64,000 bases of DNA from CBFGWV01 sp965652545 (lineage in GTDB: Bacteria > Pseudomonadota > Gammaproteobacteria > Competibacterales > Competibacteraceae), in NCBI GenBank assembly GCA_965652545.1, contig CBFGWV010000002.1, positions 1-64,000 on the forward strand. Direction: 5' to 3'. The number at the start of each line of letters is the position of its first letter. Within the stretch, counting starts at the first letter, position 1. Positions 18,141 through 26,948 of the stretch are shown one piece after another. The position numbers were made by a program, and so were the translations under genes. A model generated the notes under the pieces. It was not told the origin of the DNA and ran no database searches. It saw only the letters and a list, made by a program, of their open reading frames with translations.

Positions 18141-19427
18141 ATGGCAAGTTTCAAACAGGTGCAGCAACGCCTGAACGCCGGCTTGGCTCGTCGCCACCGC
18201 GCCGAGCGCCGGTTCAAGTCCTACGGCGTCATCGCCATCAGCCTCGGCCTGCTGTTCCTGGCGGTGTTGTTCACCGACATCATCAGCAAAGGCTACACAG
18301 CGTTCATGCTCACGGAGATTCGTCTTTCAGTGACTCTCGCCACCGATGAGTTGACTGAGGACGGCACAGTCACCGAGCAATCGTTGAGCCGCGCCAATTA
18401 TCAAGGTTTGGTCAACGATGCGCTCTACGCTTTGTTTCCGGAGGTGGGCGGCCGCTCCGACAAGCGGGCGTTACGCGCGATGGTGAGCCCCGGCGCCGCC
18501 TATCAGCTGCGCAACATGGTCATGTCAGATCCGTCCTTGGTCGGCGAAACCGTGGAGGTCTGGGTGCCGGCGGACGACGAGGTGGACCTCATCGCCAAGG
18601 GTGTGATGCCACGCGACGTTCCCGAGGCTGAACGCCGGCTGGATGACAAGCAGTTGTCATGGATGGATACGCTGGAGGCCGAAGGACGGCTGGATATCGG
18701 CATCAACACCCGATTCTTCACCAACGGCGATTCGCGTGATCCGGAACTGGCCGGCATCTGGGGCGCGGCGGTGGGTTCCTTCTACACTCTGTTGGTGACA
18801 TTGGCACTCTCGTTTCCTATCGGGGTGGCGACGGCCGTCTACCTCGAGGAATTCGCGCCCAAAAACCGCATCACCGATCTCATCGAGGTCAACATCAACA
18901 ACCTGGCCGCTGTACCGTCGATCGTATTCGGCCTGCTGGGCTTGGCGATGTATATCAACTTTTTCGGCCTACCCCGCTCCGCCCCACTGGTGGGTGGCCT
19001 GGTGCTGACGCTCATGACCCTGCCGACCATCATCATTGCCGGACGGGCGGCGTTGAAATCGGTGCCGCCATCGATACGCGAGGCTGCACTGGGCATGGGC
19101 GCCTCCAAAATGCAGATGGTCGGCCACCATGTGCTGCCATTGGCGATGCCCGGCATGCTAACCGGCACCATCATCGGCATGGCACAAGCCTTGGGCGAGA
19201 CGGCCCCGTTGCTGATGATCGGCATGGTGGCCTTCATCGTCGACATCCCCGGCGGGCCATTGGAGCCTTCCACGGTACTCCCGGTCCAAATCTACCTATG
19301 GGCGGACAGCCCTGAGCGTGCCTTTGTGGAGCGCACCTCCGGGGCGATCATCGTTCTACTGTCGTTTCTCATTGCCATGAACGCGATCGCCGTCATCCTG
19401 CGTAAACGATTCGAGCGTCGCTGGTAA
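18141..19427 (+). CDS. pstA: Phosphate ABC transporter, permease PstA
   Basis: PstA is the second channel subunit of the phosphate importer. The 428-residue product has one N-terminal helix, a periplasmic region of about 150 residues, and the six-helix permease domain. The EAA loop is IREAALGMGASKMQMVGHHVLPLAMPG. The ATG at 18141 has a GGGGAG site about 12 bases upstream; an earlier in-frame codon overlaps pstC and is less likely. Its stop overlaps the pstB start (TAATG). Confidence 0.94.
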   Translation: MASFKQVQQRLNAGLARRHRAERRFKSYGVIAISLGLLFLAVLFTDIISKGYTAFMLTEIRLSVTLATDELTEDGTVTEQSLSRANYQGLVNDALYALFPEVGGRSDKRALRAMVSPGAAYQLRNMVMSDPSLVGETVEVWVPADDEVDLIAKGVMPRDVPEAERRLDDKQLSWMDTLEAEGRLDIGINTRFFTNGDSRDPELAGIWGAAVGSFYTLLVTLALSFPIGVATAVYLEEFAPKNRITDLIEVNINNLAAVPSIVFGLLGLAMYINFFGLPRSAPLVGGLVLTLMTLPTIIIAGRAALKSVPPSIREAALGMGASKMQMVGHHVLPLAMPGMLTGTIIGMAQALGETAPLLMIGMVAFIVDIPGGPLEPSTVLPVQIYLWADSPERAFVERTSGAIIVLLSFLIAMNAIAVILRKRFERRW

Positions 19428-20365
19428 TGAAAGCCCCTAAAATCAAGGACATCCCCATGGAAAACGTCAATCCGAGGACTGGCCTGCTGGGCAGCGGCAT
19501 GAAGGAGGCCGTAATCGAGGAGCCGTCCACCGAAACGGTGCTTCGGCGCGCCGCGAAGAGCGACACGCGTGCTGTCGAGTCCGGCACCGTCGGTCAGGTG
19601 CGGGTCGATAACCCCAAGATCAGCGCCGATGACGTCCAGGTGTTTTACGGTGACAAGCAGGCCATCAAGAATGTCACCCTGGACATCGGCGACAACGAGG
19701 TGATCGCGTTCATCGGACCGTCCGGCTGCGGCAAGTCGACGTTCCTGCGCTGCCTCAACCGCATGAACGACACCATCGACATCTGCCGTGTGCAGGGCCG
19801 GATCACCCTCGATGGCGAAGACATCTACGATAGCAGTCTCGATGTCGTGCAGCTGCGCGCGCGGGTCGGCATGGTGTTCCAGAAGCCCAATCCATTTCCC
19901 AAGTCCATTTTTGACAATGTCGCCTACGGCCCCCGCATTCACGGGCTGGTGAACGACCGCAGCGAGCTTGAGGAACTGGTTCAGGCGAGTCTCGAGAAAG
20001 CCGGTCTGTGGAACGAGGTCAAGGATCGCCTGGAATCCCCGGGTACGGGTCTCTCCGGCGGTCAGCAACAACGGCTGTGTATTGCCCGGGCCATCGCCGT
20101 GAGCCCCGAGGTGATCCTCATGGATGAGCCCTGCTCCGCACTGGACCCGATCGCTACGGCGCGTATCGAGGAGTTGATCGACGAACTGCGCAAAAACTAC
20201 ACCATCGTCATCGTCACCCATTCCATGCAGCAGGCGGCGCGTGTATCCCAACGAACCGCCTATTTTCATCTGGGCGATCTGATCGAAGTGGGTGAAACAG
20301 ATCAGATCTTTACCAATCCCCAGCATAAACTGACCGAGGACTACATCACCGGGCGCTTCGGTTAG
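19427..20365 (+). CDS. pstB: Phosphate ABC transporter, ATPase PstB
   Basis: PstB powers phosphate import. The 312-residue product has Walker A GPSGCGKST near residue 97, signature LSGGQQQR, Walker B VILMDEP and the switch His in VTHSMQQAAR. It is about 50 residues longer than the usual PstB because of an N-terminal tail of low complexity (residues 1-60). The ATG at 19427 overlaps the pstA stop by one base; an ATG at 19457 would shorten the tail by ten residues. Confidence 0.95.
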   Translation: MKAPKIKDIPMENVNPRTGLLGSGMKEAVIEEPSTETVLRRAAKSDTRAVESGTVGQVRVDNPKISADDVQVFYGDKQAIKNVTLDIGDNEVIAFIGPSGCGKSTFLRCLNRMNDTIDICRVQGRITLDGEDIYDSSLDVVQLRARVGMVFQKPNPFPKSIFDNVAYGPRIHGLVNDRSELEELVQASLEKAGLWNEVKDRLESPGTGLSGGQQQRLCIARAIAVSPEVILMDEPCSALDPIATARIEELIDELRKNYTIVIVTHSMQQAARVSQRTAYFHLGDLIEVGETDQIFTNPQHKLTEDYITGRFG

Positions 20366-20390
20366 CCGCGGCGATTACCAGGAGAACACC

Positions 20391-21083
20391 ATGCCCGTGA
20401 ACACTGACGGCCATATCGTCAAGAAATTCGACCAGCAACTCGGTCAGTTGCGCAATCTCGTATTGCAGATGGGCGGACTGGTGGAGGCGCAGGTGCTCCA
20501 GGCCGTCCAGGCCCTGGATGAGGAGGATCTGGACAGCGCCCGCGAGGTGATCGGCCGTGATGCCGAGGTCAATGACCTGGAAATCAAAGTCGACGAGGAG
20601 GCGGTGCAGATCATCGCGTTGCGCCAGCCGGTGGGTTCCGATCTGCGCATGGTGATCAGCTTGTCGAAGTCCACCACGGACCTCGAGCGTATCGGCGACG
20701 AGGCCGAGAAGATCGCCCGCATGACGTTGCACATGTACGACTCGGAGACCTCGGTACCCAACGCCAAGCTGCTGCGCGACATCGCCAGCATGGGCCGGCT
20801 GGCATCGACCATGCTGCGTGGTGCCCTCGATGCCCTGGCCCGCATGGATGCCGAACACGCGGTGGAAATCGCCCAGGGCGATGCCGAGCTGGACCGCGAG
20901 TTCCAGGCGGCGCTACGGCGGTTGATTACCTACATGATGGAAGATCACCGCAACATCGGGCATGCGATCGATGTGGTGTTCGTGATCAAAGCGTTGGAGC
21001 GTGTGGGCGATCACTCAAAGAACATCGCCGAGCACGTCATTTACCTCGTGCGCGGCGAGGATGTGCGGCATCAGGAGATCTAG
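20391..21083 (+). CDS. phoU: Phosphate signalling protein PhoU
   Basis: PhoU links the Pst importer to the PhoR sensor and turns off the Pho response when phosphate is plentiful. The 230-residue product has two PhoU three-helix repeats, each with the metal-binding E(K)xxD pattern (STTDLERIGDEAEKIARM and KALERVGDHSKNIAEHVIYL). It is the last gene of the pst operon. The TAG stop is part of a CTAG duplicated by insertion of the following MITE. Confidence 0.96.
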   Translation: MPVNTDGHIVKKFDQQLGQLRNLVLQMGGLVEAQVLQAVQALDEEDLDSAREVIGRDAEVNDLEIKVDEEAVQIIALRQPVGSDLRMVISLSKSTTDLERIGDEAEKIARMTLHMYDSETSVPNAKLLRDIASMGRLASTMLRGALDALARMDAEHAVEIAQGDAELDREFQAALRRLITYMMEDHRNIGHAIDVVFVIKALERVGDHSKNIAEHVIYLVRGEDVRHQEI

Positions 21084-21352
21084 GGAAGCTCTGAACAAGT
21101 CTGGAGGGTCACGCTCGCGGCTCTTTTTGCTCAGGGCAAGGCGTGGGCAGTGATCGATAGTCATTCTATCGGTCGTTGCCCACAACGCAGCACTGGGCAA
21201 AAAGAGCCCGAGCCCCAAGGGGTTGGGGCCAAGATTCGCTCTCGCTGTGTTGCAACGCTTGACCGTGGAGTGACCACGGCACTGTGCGTTGCGCCGTGCG
21301 AGAACGAATCTTGGACGCCCAACGTGGCCCACCAGACTTATTCAGAGCTTCC
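21084..21352. mobile_element. 269-bp MITE, IS5-like ends, CTAG target duplication
   Basis: A non-coding element with terminal inverted repeats of 21 bp that differ at one base (left end starts GGAAGCTCTGAAC at 21084; right end is its complement at 21332-21352). CTAG at 21080-21083 and at 21353-21356 forms a 4-base target duplication. The inside is two large hairpins: 21113-21213, with a near-perfect 18-bp apex stem (21143-21160 with 21166-21183), and 21229-21314, with apex CCGTGG/CCACGG. No transposase is encoded. The ends and the CTAG target resemble the IS5 group, which inserts at YTAR; family assignment is from memory. Confidence 0.85.
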
Positions 21353-21961
21353 CTAGAGAAACGAGCTGCCCGGCTCTTTGAGGAACGCGGTCTCCTCGTC
21401 CGTCGACGGACGAGCGAGAATCGCGTTGAGGTCGGGAAAGCGCCCGAACCGCGCGATGACATCGCGATGACGCACCGCATAGTCGACGAAGCCGGCGTAC
21501 GCCGGCTGGATCTCCGGCGCCAACGAATCGTGAAGCGCCGTGAACAACGTCACGGACCGCTCCTGCAGCTCCAGATCCTCGGCGTGTTCGAGCGGCAAAT
21601 AAAAGAACACCCGCTCGATGGGGGCAAGACGCAGATCGTCGCCGCGGGCAAGGCCATCCAGGACCAGCGCCTGGGCACGGGCATCGAAGGAAAACGCCGT
21701 GGGCGTCTCGCGATAGATATGCCGACTCAACTGATCGAACAGCAGGATCAAGCCCAAACGGCCGCTGGGTGACTCGACCCAACCATCCAGCACGCCACCA
21801 ATGGCTTCGGCATGCAACTCGCCGAAGCGCTGGCGAATCTCATCATCGCGCTTGCGGCCATCGCCGAACCAGCGTTCGACATCCGCGGCCGGGTAGGCGC
21901 CGTCGGCCTCCACCTGCGGACCGAACCAATACGCCAGCAGTTCGGCTTCGTCCGGATTCAT
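21353..21961 (-). CDS. DUF924 family protein
   Basis: A 202-residue soluble, alpha-helical protein of the widespread DUF924 family. Its signatures are LAYWFG near residue 10, WFGDGRKRDDEIRQRF, and GRLGLILLFDQLSRHIYR followed by FFYLPLEHAEDLELQ. The function of the family is not established; it has TPR-like helical repeats. The start overlaps the stop of the upstream methyltransferase gene (ATGA), so the two are coupled. The TAG stop lies in the CTAG duplicated by the MITE. Confidence 0.85.
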   Translation of the reverse strand: MNPDEAELLAYWFGPQVEADGAYPAADVERWFGDGRKRDDEIRQRFGELHAEAIGGVLDGWVESPSGRLGLILLFDQLSRHIYRETPTAFSFDARAQALVLDGLARGDDLRLAPIERVFFYLPLEHAEDLELQERSVTLFTALHDSLAPEIQPAYAGFVDYAVRHRDVIARFGRFPDLNAILARPSTDEETAFLKEPGSSFL

Positions 21962-22638
21962 CGTGACATGGCCGCGCTGGGTTGGAGTTCAGGGGTGGGA
22001 GGAACGGTACCCGCTTGCGACCGCTTGTTGTTGCGGGCCCGCAGGAATGTCCAATACCCCATGAAATTCACCGGCTCGCGCTCGACGACATCCAGGTTAG
22101 TGTCGGCAAGGAATTGTTCGAGGTCGAAATCGGGGCGGAAGCCCAGCGCCTTGGACAGCGGAGCCAACAGACGCTCGCCGGTGGCAAGCATCGAATGCTG
22201 GCTGCGGAAGTGGTTGACGATGAACAGCTCACCGTCCGGCTTGCAGACGCGACGCATTTCCTCGACCAGGCGGTCCGGGTGGGGTACCACCGAGGCCACG
22301 TACATGGCCACCACCTTGTCGAAGCTGCTGTCCTCGAAGCGCATGTCCTCCGCATCCATCTCGAACAGATCGATGTTGGGGAGTTTCATACGCGTGCGCC
22401 GGCGACGTGCGCGCTCAAGCATGTCGGTCGACAGATCGATGCCGGTGACATGCACCGACTTGGGGTACATCGGCAGGGATAGCCCCGTACCGACGCCGAC
22501 CTCCAGCACCCTGTCCCCCGGGCGACAGCTCAACCGCTCGATGACTGCTCGGCGTCCCGGCTGGAACACGGCTCCGAAGCAGACATCGTAGCTGGCGGCG
22601 TATCGCCGGTAAGACTTTTGAATGGCCTCTATATCCAA
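21958..22638 (-). CDS. Probable phosphatidylethanolamine N-methyltransferase, PmtA-like
   Basis: A 226-residue class I SAM methyltransferase with motif I VLEVGVGTGLSLP (residues about 44-56), GIDLSTDMLERARRR (motif II) and FEMDAEDMRF. The N-terminus YRRYAASYDVCFGAVFQPGRR and motif I resemble the Rhodobacter-type PmtA that methylates phosphatidylethanolamine towards phosphatidylcholine; other small-molecule methyltransferases cannot be excluded. The start is a TTG with a good AAGGAG site 6 bases upstream. It is coupled to the DUF924 gene. Confidence 0.6.
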   Translation of the reverse strand: MDIEAIQKSYRRYAASYDVCFGAVFQPGRRAVIERLSCRPGDRVLEVGVGTGLSLPMYPKSVHVTGIDLSTDMLERARRRRTRMKLPNIDLFEMDAEDMRFEDSSFDKVVAMYVASVVPHPDRLVEEMRRVCKPDGELFIVNHFRSQHSMLATGERLLAPLSKALGFRPDFDLEQFLADTNLDVVEREPVNFMGYWTFLRARNNKRSQAGTVPPTPELQPSAAMSR

Positions 22639-22941
22639 GGATGGCTCCTTCGCTCCCGTTCACCGTACCGCGGCAAGCATACCCGTACGGACCCAATGCG
22701 GGCGATAGACTAGCATGGCGCTCCCATGCCGGCAGCCCTGATCCGTACCAGGCGTTACCAGCCCGTGGTCGTCGATCCCCTAACATGGACCGTCAAACAG
22801 CCGCGGGTATCCGCGATGATCCCGCGAACCGGCCGCGCGCTACGCCCAGCCGGTGGGGACTCTGCTACGGTATCGCCTGCCCGGACCGGAGAAGCAGCCC
22901 TGAAGTCGCGCCTTCTTAACACCAATCTGGAGAATCGGCTA
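22639..22941. other. Divergent intergenic region, pmtA-like / MATE
   Basis: About 300 bases between two divergent genes. Besides the AAGGAG ribosome site of the TTG-started methyltransferase I see no convincing promoter pair, no Pho-box array and no repeat. Short open frames here lack ribosome sites and family similarity. Confidence 0.5.
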
Positions 22942-23010
22942 ATGAACGGGCTGGGACGTACCAAGGCGTGCTTTGGATTGTGCCCCCGATGGTCCCCTAG
23001 TGGTTACTGA
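22942..23010 (+). CDS. Possible 22-residue leader peptide before MATE gene
   Basis: A short frame, MNGLGRTKACFGLCPRWSPSGY, begins with ATG 9 bases after a clear GGAG and ends overlapping the start region of the MATE exporter gene. The site is better than that of the exporter itself, so translation of the short frame could deliver ribosomes to the exporter start. It is too short to be supported by similarity and may be chance. Confidence 0.3.
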   Translation: MNGLGRTKACFGLCPRWSPSGY

Positions 23011-24352
23011 ACCAACTCAGGTTGAGCGCGACCTGGCGACACTCCCGGCCTTCCGGCACCGGACCTACCGTCTTGCCCTGCCGATCGTCGCGGCCAATCT
23101 CACGGTGCCGTTGGTGGGTATTGTCGACACCGCGGTCGTCGGCCATCTGGGGAATGCGGCCGCCATCGGCGCGGTCAGTGTGGGCGCGGCCCTGTTCAGC
23201 ACCATTTTCTTCAGTTTCGGCTTTCTGCGCATGGGCAGCACCGGATTGATCGGCCGGGCGCTGGGCCGAGACGCCGATCAAGAGGCCGTGTGCAGCGCCT
23301 ACTGCGCCTGGCTGATGGCGTTGGCCTTGGGGCTCATGGTGTGGCTGCTTCAAGCCCCTCTGCTGGCCACCGGGCTGTGGCTCATCGAGCCGCCGGCCGC
23401 CGTACTCGAACTGACCGACGACTACGCGGGTATCCGTATCTGGAGTGCACCGGCCATTCTGATCAATATGGTCGTTACCGGTGCGCTGGTCGCAGTGCAG
23501 CGCACCGGCGGCATTCTCGGCATCCAATTGCTGCTCAACGGCTTGAACGTCGCCCTGGACCTTCTGTTCGTGGTTGGCCTGGGCTGGGGAGTGGCTGGTG
23601 TGGCTCTGGCCTCAGTGATCGCCGAGGTCACCGCGGCAGCGGCAGGAACCGCTCTGGTGCTGGCAGCCCTGCCCCGGCTCAAGCGTCGGCCGTCGTGGGC
23701 CGAGCTGATGGAGCCCACCCGCTGGCGAGCACTGGTGGCTGTGAACACCAATATTTTCATTCGTACGGTGTGCCTGTTGGCGGTGTACTTCCACCTCACT
23801 GCGGTCGGTGCGCGCTTCGGCGAGGTCACCTTGGCGGCCAACGGCATCCTGTTGCACTTCCAATTCCTCCTCGGACACGGGTTGGACGGCTTCGCCCACG
23901 CGGTAGAGGCGTTGGCCGGGCAAGCCTATGCCCGCGGTCGGCGCGTGCAATTCTGGTGGGCCAATCGCGCCGCGATCGAGGCGGCTGCCTTGGTGAGCCT
24001 TCTGTACACCGCGGTTTATGTCCTCGGCGGTCATTGGTTGATCCGTGTCATGACCTCGGTTCCGGAGGTTGTCGAGGCGGCAGACCTGTACCTGCCCTGG
24101 ATGTGGCTGGCCCCGCTCGTGTCGGTCTGGAGTTTTCATCTTGACGGCGTATTCGTCGGCACCCTTGGAACACGGGAGATGCGCGATGCCATGATCGTGT
24201 CGGTGCTGATCTATGCGCTGGCCGTGATACCGATGACCGTCGCCTGGGGCAACCATGGCCTGTGGGCGGCCTTCATGCTGCTCATGGCGATGCGGGCGTT
24301 GACGCTGGCGGTAAGCCTTCCGCGCTTGCTGCGCGGGCTGCCGGCGGTCTGA
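22973..24352 (+). CDS. MATE family efflux transporter (DinF-like)
   Basis: A 12-helix multidrug and toxic-compound extrusion transporter that exchanges a cation for organic substrates across the inner membrane. The first helix carries LALPIVAANLTVPLVGIVDTAVVGHLG, the DinF-branch motif, and GFLRMGSTGLIGRALGRD follows. With the TTG at 22973 (AAGG six bases upstream) the product is 459 residues; a GTG at 23000 without a ribosome site would give 450. Substrate unknown. It converges on the next gene across a strong hairpin. Confidence 0.85.
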   Translation: MDCAPDGPLVVTEPTQVERDLATLPAFRHRTYRLALPIVAANLTVPLVGIVDTAVVGHLGNAAAIGAVSVGAALFSTIFFSFGFLRMGSTGLIGRALGRDADQEAVCSAYCAWLMALALGLMVWLLQAPLLATGLWLIEPPAAVLELTDDYAGIRIWSAPAILINMVVTGALVAVQRTGGILGIQLLLNGLNVALDLLFVVGLGWGVAGVALASVIAEVTAAAAGTALVLAALPRLKRRPSWAELMEPTRWRALVAVNTNIFIRTVCLLAVYFHLTAVGARFGEVTLAANGILLHFQFLLGHGLDGFAHAVEALAGQAYARGRRVQFWWANRAAIEAAALVSLLYTAVYVLGGHWLIRVMTSVPEVVEAADLYLPWMWLAPLVSVWSFHLDGVFVGTLGTREMRDAMIVSVLIYALAVIPMTVAWGNHGLWAAFMLLMAMRALTLAVSLPRLLRGLPAV

Positions 24353-24365
24353 GCCGGCAGCCCGC
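24333..24365. terminator. Bidirectional hairpin between convergent genes
   Basis: GCGGGCTGCCGGC and its exact complement form a perfect 13-bp stem around a 7-base loop, covering the end of the MATE gene and the gap to the convergent beta-barrel gene. T-tracts are weak on both sides, so it may act as a terminator for both or mainly protect 3' ends. Confidence 0.6.
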
Positions 24366-24373
24366 GTTCTGCT

Positions 24374-25072
24374 TCAGAAGGTGCGTCCGATCGAGAAGAC
24401 GATCTTGGCATCGGCCAACTCGTCAGGATCGTCGTCCTCGCTGATATCCGTATCCGTATAGGCCAGGGAGAGGTCGAACCCGCCCAGGCTGGTGGAGGCG
24501 GACAACGACCAGTCGGTGTACTCGGCGTCTTCCCAGGCATCGCCGAAGCTGTGTCCGACCGCAGCCCCCAGCGTCACCTCATCAGTGACTGCCCAATCGG
24601 CCGATCCGACGACGTACCAAGCATCCCCTGTGTGCCCGAAATACTCGGGCGAGTACAGCACCTTGACGCCGACGGTGACCGGCTCGGCCACCGCCGCCGA
24701 GAGGCTCGCGTAAAACTCGCCGTAGTCATAGTCCAGGTCGCTGTCGGCGCCCGGATAGAGGTAGTACGCATAGCCGACGTCATAGCCCAGCCCGTTGGGC
24801 ATGGTGTTGGCGTAGCCGGCGTACAGGTCGACTTCGACATCCGCCTCATCGTCGTTGAAGTCGATCGTGGACGCCCAGGTGCCGGCGTAAAACCCGCTGT
24901 CATGGGCATAGTCGATGCTGCCCTGGATGGCGGGACCGTCATCGGTTTGCGTGTAGCCGCGGGAGACATAGTTGGAGGTGAGGGTAACGGTGGCGCTGAC
25001 ATCGGCATTTGCCGCACTGGCGACACCCAGCATTACGGCACAGGGAAAGAACACACGAAAACGCATGCTCAT
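24374..25072 (-). CDS. TorF-like outer-membrane beta-barrel protein (Gcw_chp family)
   Basis: A 232-residue exported protein with a signal peptide ending at ANA (about residue 23) and an amphipathic beta-strand pattern. It carries the family markers TSNYVSRGYTQTDDGPAIQGSIDYAHDSG (read from about residue 32) and a C-terminal Phe (IGRTF). This fits the proteobacterial Gcw_chp family (TIGR02001). Strands alternate Asp/Glu with aromatic residues, giving a very acidic protein. The function of the family is unknown. It has its own upstream region of 185 bases. Confidence 0.75.
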   Translation of the reverse strand: MSMRFRVFFPCAVMLGVASAANADVSATVTLTSNYVSRGYTQTDDGPAIQGSIDYAHDSGFYAGTWASTIDFNDDEADVEVDLYAGYANTMPNGLGYDVGYAYYLYPGADSDLDYDYGEFYASLSAAVAEPVTVGVKVLYSPEYFGHTGDAWYVVGSADWAVTDEVTLGAAVGHSFGDAWEDAEYTDWSLSASTSLGGFDLSLAYTDTDISEDDDPDELADAKIVFSIGRTF

Positions 25073-25164
25073 GGATGCTAAACCTCGACAAGGAAACCGG
25101 CCGATCAGGGTTCTTGCGTCCCTGCCCTCTTGCGTCCGGCCGGAGCGGCTCGAGGTTGGCCGAT

Positions 25165-25182
25165 GGCGGGGATGGCCCCGCC
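25165..25182. other. Short GC-rich hairpin downstream of betA
   Basis: GGCGGGG and CCCCGCC form a perfect 7-bp stem around ATGG in the gap between the betA stop and the beta-barrel gene. No T-run follows on the betA strand, so its terminator role is uncertain. Confidence 0.3.
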
Positions 25183-25257
25183 CTCGGCTTCTTCATGATC
25201 GTTCAACCTTGCTGCACCGCAATACGGGAAAACCGTAAGCGTTCTGTCACGAAAACC

Positions 25258-26937
25258 TCATGCAACAGCCGCCTCCCTGCGCTTCACCGGGGCGCCATGG
25301 GCGATGTAGTAGTCGACCTGGGCGCTGGGTAGCGGTGCTCGGCCGAGAATCATGTCGGCGCACTTTTCGGCGATCATGATGGTCGGGGCGTTGAGGTTGC
25401 CGCTGGCAATCTTCGGCATGATCGAGGCGTCGACCACACGCAGCCCGCTGACGCCGTGAACATTGGCCTGCGGGTCGACGACCGCCATCGCATCGGTACC
25501 CATCTTGCAGGAGCACGAGGGATGGTAGGCGCTCTCGACATGCTCGCGCACCCAGGCGTCGATCTCTGCATCGGTGCGTACGGCCGGTCCGGGGCTGAGC
25601 TCTGCGCCGCGGAACGGCTCGAAGGCGCGCTGGGCGAAAATCTCGCGCGTGGCCCGCACAGCTTCACGGAACTCACGTTTGTCCTGCTCGGTGGACATGT
25701 AGTTGAAGCGGATGCGCGGTGCACTGGACGGGTCGCCCGAGCGCAGGCGGATGCTCCCACGGCTGGAGGGCCGCATCGGCCCGACGTGGCCTTGATACCC
25801 GTGCGAGCCGGCCGGATTGCGCCCGTCGTAGTTCATGGCGATGGGCAGGAAATGGTACTGGAGGTTCGGGTGGGTTTCCTCGTCGCGGGAGCGGATGAAC
25901 GCCCCGGCTTCGAAGTGGCTGGTCGCCCCAAGACCGGTATGCGCCAGATACCACTGCATGCCGATGCGCGCTTGATTCCACGGCTTGAGTGCCGAGTATA
26001 AGGTGATCGGCTGCTTGCAGGCGTGCTGGACGTAAACCTCCAGATGGTCCTGGAGGTTCTCCCCCACCCCCGGCAGGTCGGCGATCACAGGGATGTCGTG
26101 TTCGCGCAGATGGTCCGCCGGCCCGATGCCTGAGAGCATCAGCAACTGAGGCGAGTTGATGGCGCCGCCGGCCAGGATGACCTCGCGAGCGGCCCTGGCG
26201 GTGTGCGTCTGGCCTTGGTGGCGATAGGTCACGCCCGTGGCCCGGTCGTTCTCGAGATCGACCCGCAACGTCAGCGCGCGGGTGAGCACCGTAAGATTGG
26301 GCCGGTTCATGACCGGGTGCAGATACCCCCGTGCCGCGGAGCAGCGCTTGCCGTGACGGGTGGTCATATCCATGCGCGCGAAGCCTTCCTGGCGATAGCC
26401 GTTGAGGTCGTCGGTGCGCGTGTAGCCCGCCTGCACCCCGGCCTCGATGAAGGCATCGAACAGCGGGTTGGGTGTGGACCCGGTCGTGACATACAGCGGA
26501 CCCTCGCCGCCGTGGTAATCGTTGGCGCCGGACTCACGGGTCTCGGCACGCTTGAAGTACGGCAGGCAGTCGAGATAGCGCCAGTGTGCCATGCCCGGCT
26601 CCAGCGCCCAGTGGTCGTAATCCAGTGCGTTGCCGCGGATATAGGCCATACCGTTGATGCTGGAGGAGCCGCCCAGCACCTTGCCGCGCGGACAGTACAC
26701 GCGGCGGTCGTTCAAGTGCGGCTCCGGTTCGGACTCGTAGTACCAGTTGTAGGTACGCCCGGCCAGCGGCCAGGCCAATGCTGCCGGCATGTGCAGGCGG
26801 AAGTCCCAGCCGTGGTCCGCGCCGCCGGCTTCCAGCAGCAGCACGCGGAGGGCGGGGTCGGCCGTCAAACGATGGGCGAGCACGCACCCGGCCGAGCCGG
26901 CGCCGACGATGATGTAGTCGTATTCGTTGGGTGTCAT
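25258..26937 (-). CDS. betA: Choline dehydrogenase BetA
   Basis: BetA oxidises choline to betaine aldehyde at the membrane, and can take it on to glycine betaine. The 559-residue protein is a GMC flavoprotein: FAD-binding YDYIIVGAGSAGCVLAHRL at the N-terminus, the GMC signature PRGKVLGGSSSINGMAYIRG near residue 83, and the C-terminal catalytic region with His in ESAYHPSCSCKMG and Asn in GNLNAPTIMIAEK. It follows betB by 11 bases in the betI-betB-betA operon. Confidence 0.95.
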   Translation of the reverse strand: MTPNEYDYIIVGAGSAGCVLAHRLTADPALRVLLLEAGGADHGWDFRLHMPAALAWPLAGRTYNWYYESEPEPHLNDRRVYCPRGKVLGGSSSINGMAYIRGNALDYDHWALEPGMAHWRYLDCLPYFKRAETRESGANDYHGGEGPLYVTTGSTPNPLFDAFIEAGVQAGYTRTDDLNGYRQEGFARMDMTTRHGKRCSAARGYLHPVMNRPNLTVLTRALTLRVDLENDRATGVTYRHQGQTHTARAAREVILAGGAINSPQLLMLSGIGPADHLREHDIPVIADLPGVGENLQDHLEVYVQHACKQPITLYSALKPWNQARIGMQWYLAHTGLGATSHFEAGAFIRSRDEETHPNLQYHFLPIAMNYDGRNPAGSHGYQGHVGPMRPSSRGSIRLRSGDPSSAPRIRFNYMSTEQDKREFREAVRATREIFAQRAFEPFRGAELSPGPAVRTDAEIDAWVREHVESAYHPSCSCKMGTDAMAVVDPQANVHGVSGLRVVDASIMPKIASGNLNAPTIMIAEKCADMILGRAPLPSAQVDYYIAHGAPVKRREAAVA

Positions 26938-26948
26938 GGCAATCGTCC

